A DNA stretch of 64,000 nt, taken from Allolobophora icterica. Lineage: Eukaryota > Annelida > Clitellata > Crassiclitellata > Lumbricidae. The position numbers and the translations under genes were made by a program. The notes beneath the pieces were generated by a model. It was not told the origin of the DNA and did no database searches. It was given only the letters and a program-made list of their open reading frames with translations. Shown one piece after another: positions 39,546-51,389 of this stretch; the first letter of the stretch is position 1, and each line of letters opens with the position of its first letter. The DNA lies in contig OY744608.1 of the NCBI GenBank assembly GCA_963556255.1, forward strand, positions 13,072,321 to 13,136,320. The letters are read 5' to 3'.

Positions 39546-40169
39546 GGGGCCATCCACATATTACGTACGCACTTAGGGGGAGGGAGGGGGTTCGGATTTT
39601 GGCGATTTTGCGTACGGGTGCGAACGGGGGGAGGGGGGTAACAAAATGTGTACGTACCCAAAATAAATTTCTAATTATGACGTCCACATTAGCCTATTTA
39701 TAACTCTGTATTATCCTATAGTCATCCCATGGCATTTTATTACATTATATAAAAGCCATGTTCAGTTATTCTGTGCTGTGAACGACACCTATAATTTGTC
39801 TATATTGGCCCTTCAATAATCTGGCCTAAAGTGCAGACAGGCTGCCTGGAGACACTTTCTGCAGCTGGTCATCGGGGGGGGGTGCGTCAAACGTACGTAC
39901 TCAGGGGGGGTGGTGGAAGAAAGTACGCTTGCGAACAGGGGGGGTCAAATTTTCCCGGATTTTTGTGTACGTAATATATGGATGGCCAGGGGCGTCTATC
40001 CCCCCCTAAGTCATTGGAGCAACGTCCCTTTTCCCCCTCTTCTTCCCCCTTCCCGTACCTTCCCCCCTAAAATGATGGCACATGCACTGACAGATCTTCC
40101 CCCCTTATTTCTAGGATGGAGCATTTGCTCCAAGGTTTCTATGGTGTAGACGCCCCTGTGGATGGCCCC
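39546..40169. mobile_element. Harbinger-like MITE, GGGGCCATCC family, with nested MITE
   Basis: The left end is GGGGCCATCCACATATTACG. The right end TACGTAATATATGGATGGCC is split by the nested MITE at 39987-40158, after which GGATGGCCCC completes it. The 3-bp repeat TAA flanks it. The third copy of this family in the window. Confidence 0.9.
39987..40158. mobile_element. hAT-like MITE nested in Harbinger-like MITE
   Basis: It starts CAGGGGCGTCTATCC and ends GGTGTAGACGCCCCTG, 172 bp. The perfect 8-bp repeat TGGATGGC lies at 39979-39986 and 40159-40166, within the host element's terminal repeat. Same family as 18334-18503. Confidence 0.93.
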
Positions 40170-40376
40170 TAACCGCACTTTGGTGTGCATATACATCTAA
40201 ACGGAGTATAACATTGATGTTTAAGCTAGAAAACAAACAGAACGCTTATGTCTGGCAGCCTCTGACAACGACGCCTATCCCATCCAGACAAGAGGTTGCA
40301 TATATATACGAACAAAATACTTTCCATGGAGGAGATGCTGATCGAAGAGAGGACCTTCCTTTAATACAGAATCATC

Positions 40377-41181
40377 TGTAACGCCTGCAGCCTAACAATG
40401 CTTAGGGGGCCTATGGCATCAGTCGGTGTTTGCATTAAGCAAAGTCTTTGTCAAGGCAAATTCCGGTCGAGTTAAACTTAACAGAGTCAACATCGAAGTA
40501 AAAGTAGAAGTCCTTTAATCGATTTAATCCAACATACACAGAAGCGTCCAAATGAACTAGCGCACCATAAGGCAATATATACGACTCGGTATATATATGA
40601 GAACTATCGTTCCGGTCGACGACGATCTACTTCTACCTGTCGAGACTGCAAGGTCGATGCAATGACTCAAGACTGAGTCTCTAGACTGTCCTCTAAACTG
40701 TCTTCAGACTGAGAAATCCCGCCCTTATATACACCAAATACCCAAGAGGTGTCGGGAACCCGGACGACTCTTCGACTAACCCATGAGATGTCACCCTAAA
40801 TAGTCACCCAGAGTCGAATTAAGACTCCTAACCGATCCAACGGTCACAATGGTCACCCCATGGGTGTCGAAATTCCTAAGGTCCTAATGCACTTGCCGTA
40901 TCCCTAGATCGTAACCTCACGTAGTCCTCCTGGTGCCGATTACACGGAAACACAACACGTTAAACCAATAGCACTCTACAGGATGTCGATATAAGACAAG
41001 CACCCTATAGCACCTCGTATACGGTGTCGATATAAGATCGTCACCCGGACAAATATTATAGCACCCTACAGGGTGTTGATACAAGAAAGCAGTCTATAGC
41101 ACCTCGTAGGGTGTCGACACTCTACAACGCCTCATATATAGGGTGTCGATAAAAGATCGTCACCCCATAAATTTCTCTACA
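40377..41181 (-). mobile_element. LTR of a retrotransposon, minus orientation
   Basis: The block begins TGTAACGCC and ends TCTCTACA, so on the minus strand it opens TGTAGAG and closes GTTACA. Directly before it on the minus strand is a purine tract AGTGGGAGGGGAT, the form and place of a polypurine tract for plus-strand priming. Within it, about 40975-41165 holds four to five degenerate copies of a 50-60 bp unit (GGGTGTCGATATAAGA). I find no second LTR, so this is the 3' LTR of a truncated element. Confidence 0.5.
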
Positions 41182-42872
41182 ATCCCCTCCCACTAATTAA
41201 TCTGAAAGCCTCTTTTCGGAAACTAATATGCAATTAACCAGATTCATAGTCCATATTGTCTCCGTCTCAGTCCTAGCATTTAAACATTCGGCAATACAAA
41301 CGACCGGCGTTTTGTGAAGCCTCGCATCCTAAACAAAAACTAACAAAAACTCGCTTATTCAAAAAGTCCAAAGTCTTATAAGCTATTTCAAAACAACAGA
41401 AGTCTCGTTCCCGGCAAAGCCTATAGTTCACTACTGCTAAACAGGCGTTCACCTGATTCCTATTGTTTCTTTAAAAACAACAGGGATCTGAAACCATGAG
41501 AATCTTAACGCAACTAAGCGGCGCGCTGTAAACAGCATAAATTTTTCAACCATGGCAGCAAACATTAAGGTAACTAAGCGGTGTCATGCATCAACACAAA
41601 ACGTAAGCAACAGAAATTTTGCAAAAGCAAAACACTAACGCTAAGTAGACTGCATAAGCGGTCTTTATCATGCAACCACCCTCCCGGTCATAGTCAGTCC
41701 AGAACAATCACATCGTCCGAATCCTGGGAAGTTCCAGTTCTATCGGAGAGGAAGTGAACACCGGGCTTGTCAGCAAACGGTGGAAGACCCTTCTCAGGGT
41801 CGCCTCGGAGCACGAGGGGACCCGGGCTTTTATACGTTCCAGAAAGTCGTCTCTGGATTCTTGTGGACCCAACCATTATACGTGCTCCACAACCTCGCCC
41901 AGCTGTGTCTCCGTGATACTGCGGTCATCTTTGGATCGACCCCAGCTGTCCCAGGTAGAAATGCCATGGGTGTCACTAGGGGAAGAACATCCTTCATAGT
42001 GGTAGTCGGGCGAACCTCGTCCAGCGGTTAACCGTCCAGGACTGTAGCGCTATATCATCACGCGGGTCGATCACCTTCTCGTAGTTGACCCATCAAGGCG
42101 TAGCATCTCCTCGAAGTCCAACGCGGGTTGATCCAGAAACGGAAAGAGGTCGAGACTCAGTAGTTCGTCCGCGTCAAATCAAAACGGACTCTCTTAGCGA
42201 GACAGATCCTTGCCACGCTCATCGTACGGTCCACCGTCCTTCACCAAACCACCCACCGAAGGTCGGAGCGGGACGACCAACATCGCGAAACACTTCGTCG
42301 AAGGCCAGCGACGCACTGATGTCCAAGGGGTCAGCGTCATCTCCTTCGTGTAGGCTACCAGTTTCTGATTCTGAAGGAGAATCTTCTCCCAGCAGCTCGT
42401 TTGAGACGCTCTGCAACTCCCCGCTGGGGCTAGCGTCGGGTCTTCTTTTGGACGCGATCATTACGTCTGGCTCAACTGCTCAAGAAGGTCTTGTACCGCT
42501 TCCGGCGCCGTAGTGGTCGAGCATTCTTCTATTATCGCTCACTCCTCGCAACCATGCCACGTGAAGTCGCTTGCGATGACGAACCAGGACGAGCTTGGCT
42601 GACAGTCCGATTTCGCATTCATCGCACACATAGCGTTGTTCGACTGCCATCCTGGCGAATCATCCGAATGAGACGAACCACAGAATTCCACAGCTTATAC
42701 ACACTTGGCCGGTGTCACTTTTTGACGTCACTGGGGAGTTCTTCAAGGCGTCGAAAGGTAAAATGGCACACATGCATTTTCAACCGTAACGGTCAGTGGT
42801 CACAAGCTTACTATCTCTTTTGAGTGCCAAGTTCGCCGTTGACTCCACGCAAAAGTCTACAAGCAGACGCGC
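41182..42872 (-). mobile_element. Probable LTR-element interior, decayed
   Basis: Lies upstream of the LTR in its own orientation. Minus-strand open pieces at 42461-42219 (MIASKRRPDASPSGELQ) and 41876-41694 are Ser/Pro/acid-rich and could be gag-like. I recognise no protease, reverse transcriptase or integrase. The part at 42363-42505 recurs at 22270-22400. Confidence 0.35.
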
Positions 42873-44712
<1,840 letters not shown>

Positions 44713-44770
44713 CTGTTCGCTGCTTCACTCAATGATAGTCCATGTCTTCTTGTATCCTTATTTACGTTAC

Positions 44771-45200
44771 AGTGGCGTCATTATAGAGGGGTGCGGGTGG
44801 TGCGGACCTTCAGAGTGGTGACATCAAAATGACAACATTACTGTCTAAGAAAATTTTGTACATAGTTTCAACAGAAATTTATTATTTTGAAATTAACCGT
44901 AACAGATAACAAAAACCATTTATTTATTCTTTAATTAAGCGCCTGCAAACGCACTGCGCTGTACATGTACATGTTATGCGATAAATCTTAACTACTAACA
45001 GAACAGACAGCCTGCAATACACGGCGCAAATTGCAGCCTACAAAGCATGTCCGCCTATGGGACTCGATCTCTGTACCTCTCGCACTCTACGCCAGATGTT
45101 ATCCAATGCGCTATAGGGGCCCCCTAAACCCTGCGTACATGTATTGTATCAGCATCAATTTAATGTGTTCTTTCCAAGTGGGCGAATTTACTCGGTCTGC
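44771..45200. mobile_element. CAGTGGCGT hAT-like MITE fragment with SINE-like insertion
   Basis: It starts CAGTGGCGTCATTATAG and continues with CTTCAGAG and ATGACAACATTACTGTC, closely like the left part of the element at 51390-52687. From about 44920 to 45130 it is interrupted by a retroposon block (CCTGCAAACGCACTGCG) ending in a minus-strand tRNA-like head with GATCGAGTCCC. MITE-like sequence resumes at about 45135. The right end is lost. Confidence 0.6.
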
Positions 45201-45457
45201 ATGATCAGTTTGCCATCCATTGTATGTCTGTAATTACACGCTGGCGACAGTTTGCGGAGTGGGGGGAAATCAAAACATAATAAATTTTGTTTATATCAAT
45301 ATTTAGTGACAATTTGTTAGCTCAAAACCAGGAAGAAGTGGTGGTTAGCTCGAGCATGACTGGCACGCATGAGTAAGACACTTATTCACTTATTCACTCA
45401 CTAATTCACTCAGGCGACTAAGTGAGCCGTATTTATTCGCTACGATCCTTGATAGTC

Positions 45458-45697
45458 CTATTCTAGTAAAACCACTTGAAACAGCCTAACTCCGTCGTCT
45501 GTTTCTCTCTGCTCATCCAGGGCGAACTCAAGTAAGCGCAGCCGAATCGCCAGTACAAGGCCCTTTCTCTTCTTGGCCTCTCCCCTTGCAGTGTACATCC
45601 CCAAACCGTGTTGTTCCCACTCCTTTCGAATGTTCTGGGGTTGATGTACATGCAGCGTTAGTTCCCTTTCTGCCTTAGGAAGTTCTTCCACTTTCAT
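45458..45697 (-). other. Conserved open frame, inverted copy of 27113-27421
   Basis: 79 codons beginning MKVEELPKAERE, with NIRKEWEQH and LDEQRETDDGVRLFQVV shared with the other copy. A TAG ends it where the other copy reads through. Function unknown. Confidence 0.3.
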
Positions 45698-45779
45698 TGC
45701 TTGAATGATATGACATGACGGATTTGTTAAATCAAACGTTAAGACATCCCAATGAAAGGTTATAAGGTCAGATTAACCG

Positions 45780-46800
45780 GAGGGTTTATTATTTCGACAC
45801 CCGTCTGAAAAGTCCACGGCATGTTGGCAATGTTGTCTACGTAGTTTCTATTCCACTTTAACTGATAATGTGGAGAAGAGAGAAATAGCAAAGCAAACTA
45901 AGAGAAGAATATTATGAGACGATGACACAACCCATTTTCCTATGTGGATCAGAATGCTGGACAATGCGAAAGCAAGACGAGAAAGGGATTCTCTCAGCGT
46001 TGGTTGTAGTGATGGGAACTAAGCTATTTTTTTTACTTAAACTAAAACTATTTTCCAACTAAAAAAATAGTTTGACTAAAATTGGCAACTGATTTTGGAA
46101 ATTAGTTAACTAAACTAAAAAAAGTAGTTAAACGTTTTCCAACTGTTTTCCAACTTTTTACGACAAACATTTTCACAATAAAAGAGGTTAAGTGAACGGT
46201 AATAATGCAAAGCGTCAATGACAATTTCACCTTCAAACTATGCAGTGTGTTCTTTTCTGGCATACAGTTACAGGTGTACTGTAAGTAGTGTATGAATTTT
46301 AAAACACAGGCTGTTAATGCTAAAATCATGCAGTGTTAAAATGTTTTTTTGCTGACAGGGTTCAATGTTCACTGTGGAAAATAGTTGCATATTGCTGTTT
46401 TTTAGTTAAACTTTTTAGTTAGCAACTAAAAATTTTAGTTAAACTATGGTTTTAATTAAAATATTTTTTAGTTAAACTTCACCCTTAACTAAATTTTTTT
46501 AGTTAAACTAAAAGTTAGCAACTTTTTAGTTAACTATTGCCCATCACTGGTTGGTGTGGAAAATTTCGGGGATTTCAAGACTACAGCAAAGTAGAAGTGT
46601 TGGCAGACGACAGCTTGTAGGTATCCAAACAACTGTGCAAGACAAAGTCGTTCAGCGAAGACTCCGATGGTTCGGACATGTAAAAAGATTGCAAGCTGAC
46701 CGAATTTCACATTACATGTACAGGCAAAGTACGAAGGAAATAGAAGTAAAGAAAGAAGAGGAGCAAAGAAAGACCAAAACTGTGCAGTACAGGTCATTGC
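45780..46800 (+). pseudogene. LINE remnant, copy B, interrupted by a MITE
   Basis: The plus strand reads CGSECWTMRKQDEKGI before the MITE at 46007-46549 and, after it, broken frames with RRLRWFGHVKRLQADRI. The latter matches the RR-L-R-W-FGH-V-x-R-M motif at the end of many LINE polyproteins. Stops are frequent. Confidence 0.75.
46007..46549. mobile_element. hAT-like MITE inserted in LINE remnant
   Basis: It starts TAGTGATGGGAACTAAG and ends ATTGCCCATCACTG. The flanks GTTGGTTG and GTTGGTGT match the uninterrupted sequence in copy A at about 26812-26820, allowing one lost T. The interior is built from many TTTTAGTTAAAC and inverted copies, so the whole element can fold. Confidence 0.85.
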
Positions 46801-47045
46801 TAGGGTCAAATGGCCATGACCCTCAGACCTATAATAACTCCATATGTGTATGTCTGGAACATAAGTACGAAGGGCGTTGAATAAGTTTTGAACCTAACTT
46901 ATTTAATCAAAGGGTACAAGAATGAGCACACATTGACTTTTTAACATTGTCACCGCACAGTTTGTAACGATTTCCGAGTTTTCCAATGCCAGTAAAATAG
47001 TTCTGACTGCCCCATAAACTACTCTTCCGTCGCATACTTGAGCTC

Positions 47046-48592
47046 ATAGGCGTAGGAGGCGGGGGGTCAAGGGGGGCAAGCGCCCCCCCAAATTTCGGGC
47101 ATTCCTGTTTTTCGGGCAAGTAGGCACCGGGAAATATGCTGAACAATTTGCCCGAATCGGAATAGTATTAGACTATAATTAGTAGCTACTAGCTCGCAAA
47201 CCACTATAGCAGTTGTCACGGCTTCGTCTCCCGACTTGGCCTATGACAGAAACGGCCAGCACAGCGTGGTGATGGAAGAACAGCAGATGCCTCAAACTAT
47301 ATCACATCTCACAGCAGGCCACATCAACCGAAGAGTACCCTCCATCCACCCCTTCGCCGTAATCACCCCAGAGTCAGCCAGGGTATCTATATAGAAGTCT
47401 ATGAGTCAGCTTAGCAAGACTGATGGTGGCGATACAAGGGATCGTGGAGGAGGGGAGGGGAACACAGAGGTTGTGGGACAGGGAACACGGGTCAGACTGA
47501 CTTGGAAGAGTAACTGGGATAGATAGAAACGATAGAGATTGGTACGTATATGTAATCTGTATATGTAGGTTGTTACATTAAAACTCTAAAAACCTCCTTT
47601 GGTCCGAGATTGAATACGTCGCGCTCTCTATAGGCCACGACAGGGTTTAGCGAGACGCGACAGAATTTACAGCTTTATTCAACGATTTACTAAATAATTA
47701 GTTACTTAGTTACTTACCTACTTAGGCCTATAGCATCCAACATGTGGGCTGGATACCGACTTCAGAAAAGAAATAAATTCAAGTTCTGTTGCACTCCACT
47801 TTTCGGCGTGCAGGTCGGGAAGTCAGCGTTGTGAATTTGTGACTCAAAACTAAGTGTTAATTGTTAGCATATTATATATCAAGTTAGAATTTTAACTTTG
47901 TAATGGCCGAACCTTCGCGAAAACGAAAGTATCGACAGCGTGTTACGTGCAGTGAATGTGGTAAGGATTCAGACTACGCAGATCAGCATGGTAAAAATCA
48001 TCAGAGTAAAAATTTTAAGTTCATCGCTGTGCGTGAAAAGTCCCAAAAGCAGCGGACTTTTTCGTGCAACCAAAGCAAACCGCAGTCTCACAATCTGCCT
48101 CAGATAGACCTATGCTCAGTCTGCTGTCTGCACCGGTCACAATGTCATCTGGTGTAAGCATATCGACAGACGACAGTTGCGTAAAACGAGCTGTTTGATG
48201 AAAACGACCATAGTGAAAGTTCAAGTTTTGATGAAGAGGATGCTGACCAACCTGAGTCTGAGAATGAGAACTTCAACACTCCCTCTAGCGATGATGTAAT
48301 GAAGGATGGCCAGCCTTGCCCAAACCAACCAATGCTCAAAGAGCATTGTCCAAAAAGAATCGGACGTGAAGGAACTCGAAGGGATTTTAATCCTGAATGG
48401 TTCAAGAGCAGGCCCGCCGAAAGGGGGGCAGAGGAGGCTAATTCTCAGGGGCCCGGGACTTTTTGGGCTGTTCTAGAGAGACGTCACGTCTACAGTGACT
48501 ATAATTGCACGACGCCATGGCAATTACTCGGATTTTTTTCGGGCAGAAATAAAATCTTGACCCCCCGCCGCTGAAATTTCCCCTACGCCTAG
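47046..48592 (+). mobile_element. hAT-like element nested in mariner
   Basis: It starts ATAGGCGTAGGAGGCGG and ends TTTCCCCTACGCCTAG. The perfect 8-bp repeat TTGAGCTC lies at 47038-47045 and 48593-48600. It holds a plus-strand coding remnant. At 48411 a CAGGCCCGCCGAAAG block resembles the left end of the MITE at 8899-9075, so a further nested fragment is likely. Confidence 0.88.
47903..48157 (+). pseudogene. hAT transposase N-terminal remnant
   Basis: 84 codons beginning MAEPSRKRKYRQRVTCSECG, basic at the start with a lone CxxC. After a frame break, 48190-48410 reads DENDHSESSSFDEED and then RDFNPEWFK. The last resembles the R-x-F-x-x-x-W-x-x-x-F/W start of the zinc-finger region in ZNF862/KIAA1586-type hAT transposases. 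It stops at the CAGGCCC block. A fragment only. Confidence 0.5.
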
Positions 48593-48844
48593 TTGAGCTC
48601 ATCATCGGTCGAAAAGTTCCGTCCACGGAAGAGTGTTTTAACATTTGGAAACAGATGGTAATCACTTGGTGCCAGGTCAGGTGAGTATGGTGGATGGCGC
48701 ATTTCTTGAATCCGCATTCAACTACAGCAGCTTGTCCAACATTTGACCTAAGGGCAGGCGCATCGACAATCCTTTATTTTCTGGTCAGCATTCGTGGGAC
48801 CCATCGCGCTCAGACTTTAATCAGTGTTCGTTCAATATCGTATT

Positions 48845-49940
48845 GGTTCTAGGACAATCGCTCATAGGACGATCGCTCATAGGACGGTCGCTCAAATGAC
48901 TATTGCTCATACGGACTATCGCTCATAGGGACGATCGCTCATAGGGCCTATCGCTCATAGGACTATCGCTCATACGGACCATACATACATATAAGCATAA
49001 AAGTAGAGACGCGAGCAATTAACTTCATATTAATAGTAGATAGTTTTGAAGTATAGGCACATCAAAGTATGGACATGTCATAAATATTTGTAAAGTCATT
49101 TGGAATATTTGATAAGTTTTATAATTGGCAGCCAATTGGAAGTTAATTTAATAATTGCTAGCTAATTGGAAGTTAATTGCTACCTAAGCCTAATCGGAAG
49201 TTTATTACTCGCGTCATACTTTACGATATCACTGTCATTCTTACGCATATTATAAGTGGTTCGCTCTCTTAGCGTAGGCCTATGGGTTTTCTTTCTGAGC
49301 GTATTGAACAATCTTCTACAGTTTTTGTGTATAATTTGCATTTACGATCGCATTAAATGGATCCATAAACTACGGTCTCAGTGTATTATCGATAAATGTA
49401 CTTTTCTGTGGTCATATGAGCGATAGTCCTATGAGCGATAGTCCCTATGAGCGATCGTCCCTATGAGCGACCGTCCTATGAGCGATCGTCCCTATGAGCG
49501 ATAGTCCTATGAGCGATCGTCCCTATGAGCCAGTGTTTAATCTAGTCCCCCTCTTCTGGGAGGAGAAACCAGGTTTCTGGGGGGACCAACCAATTTTATG
49601 TCATTTCGTCCAGACTTTTCGTCGACTTTCATGCAGACTTTGTTCACTTTCATCTTCAAAAAAAGTTGATGACTTTTTTTAGTCATTCGTTCAATTTTCC
49701 TGTATGAATTACTCTCAAAAACCTCTTGGGGGTAAAGCATGTATCCTGGGGATTTTCCCTCCCAAAAAGTTCTCTGCATTATAATATTGATGACCTCTGG
49801 GGGGAAAACAAATCCTGGGGGGCTTCCCCCCCAAAGACGTCTAGATTAAACACTGCCTATGAGCGACAGTCCCTATGAGCGATAGCCTTATGAGCGACCG
49901 TCCTATGAGCGATCGTCCTATGAGCAATAGTCCGTACACC
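48845..49940. mobile_element. Element with tandem-repeat inverted termini, nested in mariner
   Basis: The left end GGTTCTAGGACAATCGCTCA and the right end GAGCAATAGTCCGTACACC are inverted. The perfect 8-bp repeat ATCGTATT lies at 48837-48844 and 49941-49948. Each end is an array of a unit of about 16-19 bp: GGAC(G/T)ATCGCTCATA on the left (seven or eight copies to about 48980) and its complement, CCTATGAGCGATNGTC, on the right (from about 49415). The core of about 430 bp has no gene. A hAT-like MITE sits within the right array. Confidence 0.88.
49531..49855. mobile_element. hAT-like MITE nested in the tandem-ended element
   Basis: It starts CAGTGTTTAATCTAG and ends CTAGATTAAACACTG, a perfect 15-bp inverted repeat. 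It interrupts the CCTATGAGC repeat unit, which flanks it on both sides as an apparent 8-9 bp duplication (exact length unclear because the site is itself repetitive). The body has G-rich blocks such as CTGGGGGG. Confidence 0.9.
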
Positions 49941-50311
49941 ATCGTATTAACTGAACCAGCGATAGTGCCCACGGTGTCAGCTATCTGCTGCACATTGACG
50001 AGATGACGACGATTTTGCAAGACAATATTTTCTACAGCACGACATGTTTCTTCACCGACAGATTCAGATGGGTATCCAGACCGGAGGTCATCTTCAAGGC
50101 TTGTTCTGCCTCGACGAAACTTGGCAGCCCAGCGCTTGACCCTTCTGGCATATGATGGTGTATCTTAACCGGATACAACAATCATTCGGTTGTATATCTG
50201 CTGTGGCTAAACGTTCTCAAGTGTCCAAAATGATACCACTGCGCGATAGCGAATTTTCTTAAAATCAGACATACTGTGCTACCACCTATGTTCAATAAAC
50301 TGTACCTCGTA

Positions 50312-50526
50312 CATGGGCGGCGATCCGGGGGGGTCGAGGGGGACAAGACCCCACTTTAAGAGTGGGGGGACACAACATACATCCGACCCCCAAATTTTGA
50401 AGAAACACCAGAAAAAGTCAACAGTTATTTTTTTACCTCTTTTTGAGCAGATCAGTTAAAACTCTTTTTTGACCAGATCAGTTCTAAAGTGTCCCCTCCA
50501 CCTGTCAAACAAGATCGCCTCCAGTG
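50312..50526. mobile_element. hAT-like MITE, GGCGATC family, copy 3, in mariner
   Basis: It starts CATGGGCGGCGATCC and ends CAAGATCGCCTCCAGTG. The perfect 8-bp repeat ACCTCGTA lies at 50304-50311 and 50527-50534. 215 bp, a shortened copy of the 600-bp family. Confidence 0.93.
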
Positions 50527-51074
50527 ACCTCGTAAAATAAGGAAGTGGACGACATAAAAAAAATTTACAGAACACTAACAAGGTTTTAATGATAAGGCCG
50601 ATAGCATTTGTCCGCCCTAAAGTATAGCGGAAGATAGCCAGGCTCAAAACTTATTGAACGCCTCTCGTAGACTCACACTACACGCGCGCGTGCGCCCAAA
50701 CGCAGTTTTGTATTCGAGACAATCATGTCGACGACTAGGCTAAGCTTCAACCGGACTTTGTCCGGGACGCTCCAGTTCCGGTAGTAGCCATTGGCATCCC
50801 AGAAGCTTTTTCTCTCCGTTGCAGGGCCTTGTCCCAACGATTGCCACCCGTGGAGAAGAAGGAAGTGGCAAGTCATAAACTATAATATATAGACATAGGC
50901 CGTATTTATTGTGTGATTAATGATAGGCCTGCTCATCGCGTAAGATTACGCGACCTGTAAATAAATCAGAGGATCGTTGATATTATGACAAGTGAGGGTC
51001 AGTAGTTGGAAAAGGCCTACGAGGATCAATTGCCCAGAACTGAAATCGGAAACTTAAGTTTCACTGCAGTTACG

Positions 51075-51210
51075 AACTACCCTAGATTTGTATAGCGCCG
51101 CTCACCGCTGAGGCCACTCAGCAGCGCTCCCATGCAGGGCGAAGGCTCCGATAGAAGAAAAAGGTTTTAAGCACGGAAAGGGATGTAGGAAGAGATCCAG
51201 AAAGTAAGGT
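51075..51210. repeat. LINE-like 3' fragment in CAS copy 2 flank
   Basis: TTGTATAGCGCCGCTCACCG followed by CAGCAGCGCTCCC, similar to other LINE-like ends in the window. It is absent from the matching part of copy 1 near 34330. Confidence 0.5.
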
Positions 51211-51389
51211 TACCCGGTATAATTATATAGGATGAATGCGTACAGATGCACACAGTTGTGGTTGAATACGTATGTGCGTATGAAGGCCTATGCAAGTCTA
51301 ATCCAATCTCAGAAATTTTATAGCGCCACTGTTAAAAAATCCTTCATACATCAGTGGATGGTCGCCGCTGTGTAAAAGGCAAATCGTTG

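Larger units (their letters stand above)
46907..50277 (-). pseudogene. mariner transposase, broken by insertions, stops and a deletion
   Basis: Reading the minus strand from 50277: a helix-turn-helix region (YNRMIVVSG, then VKRWAAKFRRGRTSLEDD) and HLVNVQQIADTVG up to 49949. The frame resumes at 48836 (RWVPRMLTRK), then VECGFKKCAIHH and MLKHSSVDG up to about 48600, and at 47037-46907 the C terminus (GIGKLGNRYKLCGDNV). These match mariner-clade transposases in order. The segment with the first two catalytic Asp residues, between RWVPRxLT and the VECGF region, is deleted, and several in-frame stops are present. It cannot be active. Confidence 0.9.
46868..50667 (-). mobile_element. mariner element carrying nested insertions
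   Basis: It starts CGAAGGGCGTTGAATAAG and ends CTTATTGAACGCCTCTCG, inverted repeats continuing into GTTTTGA. TA lies at each side (46866-46867 and 50668-50669). The matching place in copy 1 reads ACATAAGTAGACTCAC with a single TA, a direct empty site. Minus-strand transposase remnants fill the parts not occupied by nested elements. Confidence 0.95.

Noticed and set aside
42085..42513. 142-codon plus-strand frame as a host gene
   Set aside because: It overlaps an antisense frame in a repeated block, is Ser/Pro-rich without recognisable domains, and lies beside an LTR; more likely retroelement interior.
48850..49930. Regularly spaced repeats that at first look like a CRISPR array
   Set aside because: Units are adjacent with no unique spacers, they invert across the element, and the context is a eukaryotic transposon with an 8-bp target duplication.
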